In this document: positions 7,832-15,037 of the stretch, piece after piece
Layout: each line of letters opens with the position of its first letter
Numbering within the stretch: position 1 is the stretch's first letter
Assembly (NCBI GenBank): GCA_023422565.1
Contig: JAFAGR010000037.1
Location: 1 to 30,027 of the forward strand
Source: Bacteroidota bacterium
GTDB taxonomy: Bacteria; Bacteroidota; Bacteroidia; Chitinophagales; Chitinophagaceae
Reading direction: 5' to 3'
DNA: 30,027 nt
The notes under the pieces: generated by a model
Databases searched by the model: none
What the model was told of the DNA's origin: nothing
The model's input: only the letters and a program-made list of their open reading frames with translations
Made by a program: the position numbers and the translations under genes

Positions 7832-8560
7832 TTATGTATTTTTTAAAATCAGACCGTCAAAATTCTTCAGTCCAACCATTTTTTTCGAAACAAATCCCTC
7901 GGCATATTTTACCCCGATCATTTTTCCAAACATTTTTGCCCGATAGATGATGCTGTCAAGAAAATCGGGTGTGCTGATGTAGGTTTCGGGGCCATCCATA
8001 TCCTCATTGTGAAATTGAGTTTTGAAAGCCCTTATGGCTTCCAGCTTCTGTTCAAAAACTGAGGAAATATCCACTACAAAATCAGGCTTGAGATACATAT
8101 CCTGGATATAACGAAAAACGTACTTCGCTTTCCACGGTTCCTGGACCTTGCCCTCAAATTCGGTTTCAATTTTTACAAGCCCGGCTAAAAATGATGCATC
8201 TTCTACAAGTGCAGAGCTTCTTCCGTGATCGGGATGCCTGTCTATAGGAGCATTGCAAAAGATAATTTCGGGCTGGTACTTCCTGATCGCCGTGATAACT
8301 TTACGCTGGTGTTCCTCATCATTCTGAAAAAAACCATCCTTCATCCTCAAATTTTCCCTTACAGAAAGCCCCAAAATTCCTGCCGAAGCGGAAGCCTCAT
8401 GATCGCGCGTTTCTGCTGTTCCCCTCGTGCCGAGTTCGCCCCGGGTGAGATCAACTATTCCCGTCTTTTTACCATTTCCTTTTTCTAAAAGCAACACCCC
8501 GCTACAGCTCAGTTCTACATCATCGGGGTGCACGCCAAATGCCAGCAAATCCAACTTCAT
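7832..8560 (-). CDS. bshB1: Bacillithiol biosynthesis deacetylase BshB1
   Basis: A LmbE/PIG-L type zinc deacetylase that removes acetate from GlcNAc-malate in bacillithiol synthesis. From the ATG at 8560 it is 242 residues and begins MKLDLLAFGVHPDD, the typical family start; a TTG four codons upstream would only add MPTG and was not used. The zinc motif is HPDD at 11-14, and the second catalytic motif HPDHGR is at 109-114. The segments with R40, GELGTRG and TRDHEA are also characteristic of BshB1. It shares a transcript with the downstream desaturase. BshA and BshC are not in this window. Confidence 0.93.
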   Translation of the reverse strand: MKLDLLAFGVHPDDVELSCSGVLLLEKGNGKKTGIVDLTRGELGTRGTAETRDHEASASAGILGLSVRENLRMKDGFFQNDEEHQRKVITAIRKYQPEIIFCNAPIDRHPDHGRSSALVEDASFLAGLVKIETEFEGKVQEPWKAKYVFRYIQDMYLKPDFVVDISSVFEQKLEAIRAFKTQFHNEDMDGPETYISTPDFLDSIIYRAKMFGKMIGVKYAEGFVSKKMVGLKNFDGLILKNT

Positions 8561-8711
8561 ACCAGTGGGCAATAAATTTAATGCAAGGTACTTTTATTTT
8601 GCCGGATAATGCAGTGAATACTAACGTTTTTTGAAGAAGAGTTATTCCCACCCGTGAATAAATCGGGCTAAGGTGCCTGTGCAGCAAAACGAAAGCTAAA
8701 TGTGAAAGATT

Positions 8712-9347
8712 TTACAATCTCGCCACCTTCCGGGTTTCATTATAACCATACATGCGCTGAACTTCCAAAACGATCTTTTCGATCATCGCGTCATCGGTAT
8801 CCGCATCGTAGCTTTGTTTGAGGTTGCTGTTGAAGAAGAAAGCCACTGTTTGATAGAACCGGGCCGTAACGGCACCTTTATATTCCTTAATGATCTCGTA
8901 ACAATTATTGCCCGTTTCCCGATTGATCAATTTCATCAAAACCTTTCCCTGGTAAACTGACAAATTGGTGATAGGGTCAGTAAATTCCTTTTTTAGTTCT
9001 TTCTCCCGCGATCTTATATATTCTTTGCGTTTATGCTTCGCCGTTATACTCTCCATCTTCTCGTTCATATCATTCATTACCGCCCCGGCACGGCGTGCGT
9101 AAGGGTAGGTAACGTAAACAGCGTTTCTTAACCGGTTGTATTTTGCAGCGGCCTTTCGCTGGGCTTGGGTCATCCGCGCATACAGGCGAACGTTTTCCAG
9201 CGTTTTCGCTTCAATTGTATCGCCATTGTAAACCACCATTGCCACGAGGATGGTGTCTTTAGGCGACTGACAAGCTGCTTTTTTGCTCCAGAGTGCAAAA
9301 AACAGTACGATCAGCAGTGAGAATTGTTTAGAATGGGCGGCGCTCAT
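8712..9347 (-). CDS. DUF4294 domain protein with signal peptide
   Basis: A 211-residue protein with an N-terminal hydrophobic signal segment (about residues 9-26, ending near ACQS), so it is probably exported to the periplasm. The mature part matches DUF4294, a Bacteroidota family of unknown function. Recognisable stretches are VVYNGDTIEA, the Arg/Lys-rich RRAGAVMNDM region and LIDRETGNNCYEII-like LINRETGNNCYEII. It lies 69 bases downstream of ccmF on the same strand and could be co-transcribed. No catalytic motif can be named. Confidence 0.8.
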   Translation of the reverse strand: MSAAHSKQFSLLIVLFFALWSKKAACQSPKDTILVAMVVYNGDTIEAKTLENVRLYARMTQAQRKAAAKYNRLRNAVYVTYPYARRAGAVMNDMNEKMESITAKHKRKEYIRSREKELKKEFTDPITNLSVYQGKVLMKLINRETGNNCYEIIKEYKGAVTARFYQTVAFFFNSNLKQSYDADTDDAMIEKIVLEVQRMYGYNETRKVARL

Positions 9348-9416
9348 CCTCGTAAATTTAGCGAATTTAATTCTCTCTTAATACAAGAAATAATTAAAAG
9401 TAACCTCCCTATGTTC

Positions 9417-11966
9417 TTAATTATTGGCCAGTAAAAACATGTAGAACAACCCGATGCTGATGCCCGAAAAGAGAATGACGGCGAGTGTGCGGCTTATGTT
9501 GGCGCGCTGGATCATGCTCATTGTTAAACCGATACACATAATTACAATCCCCAGCCAAACGAGGTTGATGTATGGGAACACGAAAGTTTTTACGGTAACG
9601 AAATCGATGAGCCTGTCTGATTCCTTCACGCCGATCCGGATCTTGTGGTCTTCCGAAATTCCGTTGAACCTTACATAAAGATTCTGCGCGTATACCGTGT
9701 CATCTACATGATGCAGGTGATCATTGTCAACCTCTATCGCCGGCATCGCACTGTAGCGAACGGTATCTTTGCTCACCACGGTGATATCTGCAACCAGCGC
9801 TACATCAGTGGGTTTATAGTTGAATTTACCGTTTGATGGATTCTTCAAAACATCGTTCAGTACGAGGTAACCTTTGTTAAGGTAGGCAGTGTCTTTTACG
9901 GAGAGAACCACTTCGCGAAAAGCCGTGGTGTCTTCTTCCTGCTGATTTTTTAAGGCAAAGGATACATAGGTGAAAATATCTTTGGTGAGATAAGTTCGTG
10001 TGTCCGGATTGCTGCTCATGTTATTATCCTTCATCAGGTAAACGTCTGGCTGAAGCCTGAACGTTTCTTCAATTGCCTTTGTTTCAGGGTCTTTCTTGTT
10101 GAACTGAAGCTGGTAAAACTTACGGCCTGTTTCGTGTCCTGCCGAATCGTGCAGGTAGGTAACCTCGTAATTGGCCATTTTGGTAGGCACGTGTCTAATA
10201 AGTGTAAGATTCTCCTGCGGATCGTCAACCTCTTTGGTCATCGGATCTTTGCTCGAACTGGGGAACGTGATTCCGTTTACAAGACTGCTGCTGATCACCT
10301 GTTTGTTGCTGCTTGATATAAGCATGCCGGCGATCATCAGGGCAAAGCCCGCATGCGCAATTGTGCCGCCTGCAAGTTTAATCCTGCCTTTTTGCGCAGT
10401 AAAAATGTACATCGCATTAGCCACAACCGCATACACAGCCGCGAAAAACGCCATATAGATCGCGATCAGGAAGCCTGCGCCGTGCTTGTAAAATGTGAAA
10501 GGATATACGATAGCGATTAGTGTTGTAAGTAAGGCGGCTATTAGAGTAGGGGGCGCTATGTTTTTAAGAACAGTTTTGCTGTCAGACTTTTTGTATTTGA
10601 AATACTGTGCAATTGCGGTAAGCATTCCGAGTATAAATCCCACAAGCACCATCACCTTATTGTAAAGAAACTCCGGGTCTTCCGGCATCGCCATCGGCCC
10701 GCCGTAGAATTTTACAATCATATCTTTCAACACCGGAATTTTATTGTAAACGGGTATAGACGTAATGGTGATTATGAAAATAGCGGAAAGAAAGAATACG
10801 ATTGATCCGATAAACATCCAGAACTCCCTGCTGTTGGTTGCCTCTTCGGTATGAATCGCGGGGATATTTTTATAATGCCTGAAGAAAAGAAATAAGCCCA
10901 GCCCCGTAAAACTAAACAGGAATATTTTGATCATAATATTGATCGCACTTCCGGCTTCTGTAAAAGCATGCACGGAAGCATCGCCCAAAATTCCCGTTCT
11001 CGTCAGAAAAGTGGAGTATAATACGAATGAGAAAGAAAGAAAGGAAAAAAGAAAACTCGCGCGAAGTGAACGGCCGGTAGCTTTATAAATAAGCATGGTA
11101 TGTATCCCGGCGATCAGAATCAGCCAAGGCACCAGCGAAGCGTTTTCTACGGGATCCCAGGCCCAGTAGCCGCCGAAGCTGAGAGACTCGTAAGCCCATT
11201 TTCCTCCCATCATAATCCCCGCGCCTAATACGCAGGCTCCAAACAGGGCCCATGGCATCACCGGTTTTATCCATCCGCCGTAGTTACGGGTACGGATACC
11301 CGCAAACGCATAAGCGAATGGAATAAGTGTGGAGGCAAAGCCAAGAAACAAAACCGGCGGGTGGATAACCATCCAATAGTTGCGCAGCAGTACATTCAGC
11401 CCCATACCGTCCTGGATAAAATTCAGGTAATTCGCCTGGTTGAATATCGGCGCATTAATTTCGTTTCGCGTTAGTACAAATGGACTGTTTCCAATTCTCA
11501 CATCTGAAACATAGATTCCCAGTACCATCATAAAAAGGAAGAACTGCGCCAGTGTAACCACGGTCATTACAGGTGCCTCCCATTCCTTAGCACGGAAAAC
11601 GAGTATGCTTCCGAGTATGCTGTGGCATATCGCCCACAGAAGAAAACTTCCTTCCTGGCCTTCCCAGATGCAAGCCAGCAGATATTTGGGTTCGAGTTCC
11701 TTACTTGCATGCTTATAAGCATACATGTACTCGTATAAATGGTTGGAACAGATGTAATAAATAAGAGAGAATACCACTATCACACTGAAAACCTGCGTGA
11801 AGAAAGCACCGCGGGCAAGTACTTTCCATTTGTTGCTTTCAATTGAATTGATCTGACGGGAAGCTAGAAAATAAGAAACAGTGGAAACCAGTGAAGCGAT
11901 AAAGGCCAATATAATAAAGAAATGACCCAGTTGTCCGGGCAACAGGTTCTCTCCAATAAATTTCAT
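9417..11966 (-). CDS. ccmF: Cytochrome c heme lyase subunit CcmF/CcsA family
   Basis: A polytopic membrane protein that joins heme to apocytochrome c on the outer face of the cytoplasmic membrane. Length is 849 residues, longer than the ~650 of enterobacterial CcmF. Seen: the WEGQEGSFLLW segment at 101-111, the conserved IHPPVLFLGF at 201-210, and the tryptophan-rich WWD-type motif GGYWAWDPVENAS at about 265-277, which handles heme. Many membrane helices occur up to about residue 550. A large soluble, probably periplasmic, region of roughly 240 residues follows, with two final membrane helices. It follows ccmE with 24 bases between, so the two form a transcription unit. Confidence 0.93.
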   Translation of the reverse strand: MKFIGENLLPGQLGHFFIILAFIASLVSTVSYFLASRQINSIESNKWKVLARGAFFTQVFSVIVVFSLIYYICSNHLYEYMYAYKHASKELEPKYLLACIWEGQEGSFLLWAICHSILGSILVFRAKEWEAPVMTVVTLAQFFLFMMVLGIYVSDVRIGNSPFVLTRNEINAPIFNQANYLNFIQDGMGLNVLLRNYWMVIHPPVLFLGFASTLIPFAYAFAGIRTRNYGGWIKPVMPWALFGACVLGAGIMMGGKWAYESLSFGGYWAWDPVENASLVPWLILIAGIHTMLIYKATGRSLRASFLFSFLSFSFVLYSTFLTRTGILGDASVHAFTEAGSAINIMIKIFLFSFTGLGLFLFFRHYKNIPAIHTEEATNSREFWMFIGSIVFFLSAIFIITITSIPVYNKIPVLKDMIVKFYGGPMAMPEDPEFLYNKVMVLVGFILGMLTAIAQYFKYKKSDSKTVLKNIAPPTLIAALLTTLIAIVYPFTFYKHGAGFLIAIYMAFFAAVYAVVANAMYIFTAQKGRIKLAGGTIAHAGFALMIAGMLISSSNKQVISSSLVNGITFPSSSKDPMTKEVDDPQENLTLIRHVPTKMANYEVTYLHDSAGHETGRKFYQLQFNKKDPETKAIEETFRLQPDVYLMKDNNMSSNPDTRTYLTKDIFTYVSFALKNQQEEDTTAFREVVLSVKDTAYLNKGYLVLNDVLKNPSNGKFNYKPTDVALVADITVVSKDTVRYSAMPAIEVDNDHLHHVDDTVYAQNLYVRFNGISEDHKIRIGVKESDRLIDFVTVKTFVFPYINLVWLGIVIMCIGLTMSMIQRANISRTLAVILFSGISIGLFYMFLLANN

Positions 11967-11990
11967 TACTCAGTTAGTTTGGTTGTGGAA

Positions 11991-12401
11991 TCAGTATCCT
12001 TGTTCGCCTACGCTTTTCTCCAATGTTTCTTTGTCATCTTTGTATTTGCTGGGGCATTTGAGCAGGATATCTTTACATTCAAAGTGACCATCCTGCATAT
12101 TACCTTTCATTACAATGCGTTCACTTTTTTCAAGGTCAGTGGGTTTGCTGTTGCGGTAGATAACCTTTGTAGTGCCTCCCAAACTATCAATAGCATGAAA
12201 CGCGAGATAATTAGGATTATTTGCAGGGTCGTATTCAATTGGTTTGCTAAGGTCAACCTTGGCTATGAGGTGCACGAACTTACCTTCCTTTTTTTGCGCG
12301 GAAGCAATGGTGTCGTAGGTGGAGAAATCAACGGAATAAGCCAGTAAAGCGGCGATCAGAACAGCAATTCCCACAAGAATTATAATGCTGGTTTTCTTCA
12401 T
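11991..12401 (-). CDS. ccmE: Heme chaperone CcmE, CXXXY variant
   Basis: Receives heme and passes it to the lyase CcmF during cytochrome c maturation. The 136 residues begin with one membrane anchor (about 4-22), followed by the OB-fold periplasmic domain. Canonical CcmE binds heme covalently through His in an HXXXY motif. Here the corresponding stretch LLKCPSKY has Cys116 and Tyr120, so the His is replaced by Cys. Such CXXXY forms are known from archaea and some sulfate reducers, so this is a natural variant and not a broken gene. The downstream partner ccmF is 24 bases away. The other ccm genes are not visible here. Confidence 0.92.
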   Translation of the reverse strand: MKKTSIIILVGIAVLIAALLAYSVDFSTYDTIASAQKKEGKFVHLIAKVDLSKPIEYDPANNPNYLAFHAIDSLGGTTKVIYRNSKPTDLEKSERIVMKGNMQDGHFECKDILLKCPSKYKDDKETLEKSVGEQGY

Positions 12402-12460
12402 GTTTCCCTCATTTTAAATTGCACCGCGAAGGTAGGTCAATTGTGCGGTGTTGTCAGGTT

Positions 12461-12479
12461 TGTTAAAAGGATTTTAACA
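12461..12479. promoter_or_regulatory. Perfect inverted repeat, candidate operator
   Basis: TGTTAAAA at 12461-12468 and TTTTAACA at 12472-12479 form an 8-bp perfect inverted repeat with a 3-base centre. It lies in the divergent gap between ccmE and the ureohydrolase gene, 12 bases upstream of that gene's -7 element, i.e. across its -33 region. The position suits a repressor or activator site. It could also be a hairpin without a role. Confidence 0.4.
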
Positions 12480-12491
12480 GCTCGGGCAACT

Positions 12492-12499
12492 TATCTTTG
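12492..12499 (+). promoter_or_regulatory. -7 element of the ureohydrolase promoter
   Basis: TATCTTTG is an exact TAnnTTTG match, 22 bases before the ATG at 12522. No clear TTTG lies at the usual distance upstream; that place is taken by the inverted repeat. Confidence 0.6.
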
Positions 12500-12521
12500 C
12501 AAGCTCTAATGTATTTATGAT

Positions 12522-13565
12522 ATGGCTGATCTCTCACAATTCGACCCTAATTCAGTTGGAAACCCCAACAACAATATTTTCGGGCTTCCTTTTTCGGAAG
12601 ATGATGCGCGCCTGGTGATCCTTCCTGTGCCCTGGGAAGTTACGGTTAGCTACAATGCCGGCACTGCGCGGGCGCCGGATCATTTGTTTAAAGCGAGCCT
12701 TCAGGTCGACCTTTTTGATCCGGATGTAAAAGACGCGTGGAAGGAAGGATTTTTCATGCGTCAGCCCGATCAAAAGATCCTGACAAAGAGTGATTTTTTA
12801 CGGAAGGAAGCTGAATTATACATCAGCTACATCTCGCAGGGAGAAAAGGTAGAAGACAATAAGTTCATGCTTAAAACCCTAAAGGATATAAACACGGGAA
12901 GTGCCTTCCTGAATGATTGGGTGTATCTACAAACCGGCAAACTTCTTAATGCCGGAAAACTTGTGGTGCTGCTGGGAGGCGATCATAGTACGCCATTAGG
13001 ATTTTTCAAGGCCGTAGGGGAGAAGTTCGGCGATTTTGGCATTCTTCAGATAGACGCGCATTGCGACCTTAGGAAGGCCTATGAAGGTTTCGTGTACTCT
13101 CATGCTTCTATAATGTACAATGCGCTGGAAGAAATTCCTGCGATAAAAAGGCTCGTTCAGGTTGGTATACGGGATTATTGTGAAGAAGAACTTGATTATA
13201 TCAGGAGCAGTAACGGTAGGGTGTACACGCTTTTCGACCAGCAGATCAAGGAGAGGATGTATGAAGGCGATTCGTGGAAGATGATCGTAGACGACATTGT
13301 AAATGCCCTTCCCCAGCAGGTGCATTTAAGTTTTGATATCGACGGGCTTGATCCCAGCCTTTGCCCGCGTACCGGCACTCCGGTGCAGGGTGGGTTTCAA
13401 ACCGAGCAAATATTTTACCTCCTGAAAAAAGTTCTGCAAAGTGGCAGACGGATCACCTCCTTCGATCTTGTTGAAGTTGGCGTTAGCCATAATGAATGGG
13501 ACGAAAATGTAGGGGCAAGGGTACTTTATAAATTGTGTAACCTGCTTATTGCTGCCAACAGGTAA
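12522..13565 (+). CDS. Ureohydrolase (arginase / agmatinase / formimidoylglutamase family)
   Basis: A 347-residue manganese enzyme of the arginase superfamily, which hydrolyses guanidino or formimino groups. The metal-binding motifs are all present: GGDHS at 152-156, DAHCD at 178-182 and SFDIDGLDP at 270-278. Substrate specificity cannot be fixed by eye. The N-terminal ~120 residues are longer than in simple agmatinases, and the family in Bacteroidota is often annotated as formimidoylglutamase or arginase. The gene has its own promoter, and its stop codon overlaps the start of the next gene (TAATG), so translation is coupled. Confidence 0.9.
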   Translation: MADLSQFDPNSVGNPNNNIFGLPFSEDDARLVILPVPWEVTVSYNAGTARAPDHLFKASLQVDLFDPDVKDAWKEGFFMRQPDQKILTKSDFLRKEAELYISYISQGEKVEDNKFMLKTLKDINTGSAFLNDWVYLQTGKLLNAGKLVVLLGGDHSTPLGFFKAVGEKFGDFGILQIDAHCDLRKAYEGFVYSHASIMYNALEEIPAIKRLVQVGIRDYCEEELDYIRSSNGRVYTLFDQQIKERMYEGDSWKMIVDDIVNALPQQVHLSFDIDGLDPSLCPRTGTPVQGGFQTEQIFYLLKKVLQSGRRITSFDLVEVGVSHNEWDENVGARVLYKLCNLLIAANR

Positions 13566-13984
13566 TGGAGTTTGTTCTGATGTTGCCTAACCGAAAGGCA
13601 AAATATTATTGGATAGATGCCGGCCTTCTTATTTGCGGCACTATACTGCTGGTGTTTTCAAAGTGGATACCGGGAATCTTATTGCTTATGATGTCCTTAA
13701 TGGGTTTTCTCATCAGGAGAAAACCCTACCTGCATTTTTCCGATAAAGGTGTGAAGATCCATATGCTATGGGTGAAGCATCATGCATGGACTGATTTTAA
13801 CGCATGCATGCTTAAAGACGGTATGCTCTCTCTTGATTTTAAGAATAACAGGTTATTTCAGGAAGTTATTTCCCCTAACTCACAGTCAGGCATAAACGAA
13901 GCAGACTTCAATGCATTTTGCATCCGTAAAATTTCTGAAGCAACGGATCTTACTACTCAGGAAGAACCTCCACATCAAAATTGA
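13565..13984 (+). CDS. Small membrane protein with two helices and a soluble C-terminal part
   Basis: Not recognised. It has 139 residues. Two close hydrophobic segments (about 16-32 and 34-50) are followed by Arg-Arg-Lys and a beta-rich soluble part of about 85 residues with a PH-like feel (YLHFSDKGVKIHMLWVKHHAW). That resemblance is only an impression. The start codon overlaps the stop of the ureohydrolase gene, so the two are coupled. The last ten codons overlap the end of the convergent osmC-like gene by 32 bases. Confidence 0.7.
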   Translation: MEFVLMLPNRKAKYYWIDAGLLICGTILLVFSKWIPGILLLMMSLMGFLIRRKPYLHFSDKGVKIHMLWVKHHAWTDFNACMLKDGMLSLDFKNNRLFQEVISPNSQSGINEADFNAFCIRKISEATDLTTQEEPPHQN

Positions 13985-14405
13985 CCGAGTTGGCAATAAA
14001 GCAGAGCCGGTGGGCATGTTGATGAATTTTAGACAGCGTGCCTGCATCAGCGATATTCAGTACTTCCACCTTAGGGCGCAGGGTAACGCGCACGAAACGG
14101 CCGGGATTAGAAGCATCGCCTTCCTCCATTAAACCAACCGGGTTATCAATATAAGAAGTGATTATCAGGCCTGCATCGGCACAGAGGTGCAGAAACCAAA
14201 GCATGTGGCAGGAAGAAAGCGAGGCTACGAATAATTCTTCAGGGTTGTATGCATTTCCGTCGCCGCGAAATGCCGGGTCAGATGAAGCCTGCAGGTCCGG
14301 TTTGCCCGGTGCGGAAATGATATGGCTTCTTTCATAATGGCGATAACCCGACGTTCCATTTCCGGTGTTGCCGGTCCATCGTATTACGGGTTTATATTCA
14401 TGCAT
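13953..14405 (-). CDS. OsmC family peroxiredoxin
   Basis: Members of this family reduce organic hydroperoxides with a pair of reactive cysteines. From the ATG at 14405 the protein has 150 residues; the upstream TTG, two codons earlier, would overlap the preceding gene and was not preferred. Both redox cysteines are present: Cys66 in ASLSSCHMLWFLHL and Cys135 in HRLCFIANSV, with the typical NPEELFVAS stretch before the first. The start lies two bases after the GNAT stop codon, so the two are co-transcribed. It converges on and overlaps the membrane protein gene on the plus strand by 32 bases. Confidence 0.9.
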   Translation of the reverse strand: MHEYKPVIRWTGNTGNGTSGYRHYERSHIISAPGKPDLQASSDPAFRGDGNAYNPEELFVASLSSCHMLWFLHLCADAGLIITSYIDNPVGLMEEGDASNPGRFVRVTLRPKVEVLNIADAGTLSKIHQHAHRLCFIANSVNFDVEVLPE

Positions 14406-14407
14406 GT

Positions 14408-14947
14408 TCAAACATTATATTCTGACACCAGTAATGAATACATTATAGATTCTTCAAAAACACCGTTCACCAGATAATGTTCCCTTAGCACTCCTTCCCT
14501 GGTAAAATTGTTTTTCTTCAGCAAACTTACCGAGGCGGTATTGTAATCCGCAACAAGAGCTTCGGCGCGGTGGAGTTTCATTTCGGTAAAACCGTAATGT
14601 AAAATTGCTTTAAGCGCTTCAGACATGAAACCTTTGTTCATGTATTCGTCCCTGGCCATACGGTAACCGATCTCGGCCCGTGAGTGATCGGTTGCCCACG
14701 TATGATAGCCGCACCAGCCGATGATTTTTCCCGATGCTTTTTCGATCATTTGAAAATTAGCAAAGGACCGGTTGAAGGTTTTCATACCCTTGCTGTAGCG
14801 GTCTTTTTCTTTCTCAAAGTCAGCCTCGTCAAGCCCAAGAAAAACCCGCAGTTCTTCTTCCGAATACCTGTTAAATACATAGTCGTAAACTTCGGGTGTT
14901 AGTAACCGTAAGTTTAGGCGTGGGGTTTCAATTAACCTGAAATCCAT
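14408..14947 (-). CDS. GNAT N-acetyltransferase (RimJ/RimL type)
   Basis: A 179-residue acetyltransferase of the RimJ/RimL-like subgroup, which transfers acetyl from acetyl-CoA to an amino group. The family start ETPRLNLRLLTP is clear. The acetyl-CoA loop lies around residues 104-120 (NKGFMSEAL instead of the common RGxGxxxEAL), and the C-terminal VSLLKKNNFTREGVLREHYLVNG is typical. The acceptor is unknown. It is transcribed just ahead of the osmC-like gene. A 90-base gap separates it from the upstream DNA ligase. Confidence 0.88.
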   Translation of the reverse strand: MDFRLIETPRLNLRLLTPEVYDYVFNRYSEEELRVFLGLDEADFEKEKDRYSKGMKTFNRSFANFQMIEKASGKIIGWCGYHTWATDHSRAEIGYRMARDEYMNKGFMSEALKAILHYGFTEMKLHRAEALVADYNTASVSLLKKNNFTREGVLREHYLVNGVFEESIMYSLLVSEYNV

Positions 14948-15037
14948 TTTATTAGGTTTGTTGTCAGTTTATCAGAAAGCTATGGTTGCGCCGCCTTTGG
15001 CGGAATAAAAATATAATTGATAATCGGCGTTTCCAAC

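Noticed and set aside
8561..8572. Longer BshB1 start at the TTG at 8572
   Set aside because: The ATG at 8560 gives the family-typical MKLDLLAFG start; the four extra residues have no support.
14990..15010. CCGCC-TTT-GGCGG hairpin as terminator of the DNA ligase operon
   Set aside because: On the minus strand the T-rich stretch comes before the hairpin, not after it, and on the plus strand A rather than T follows.
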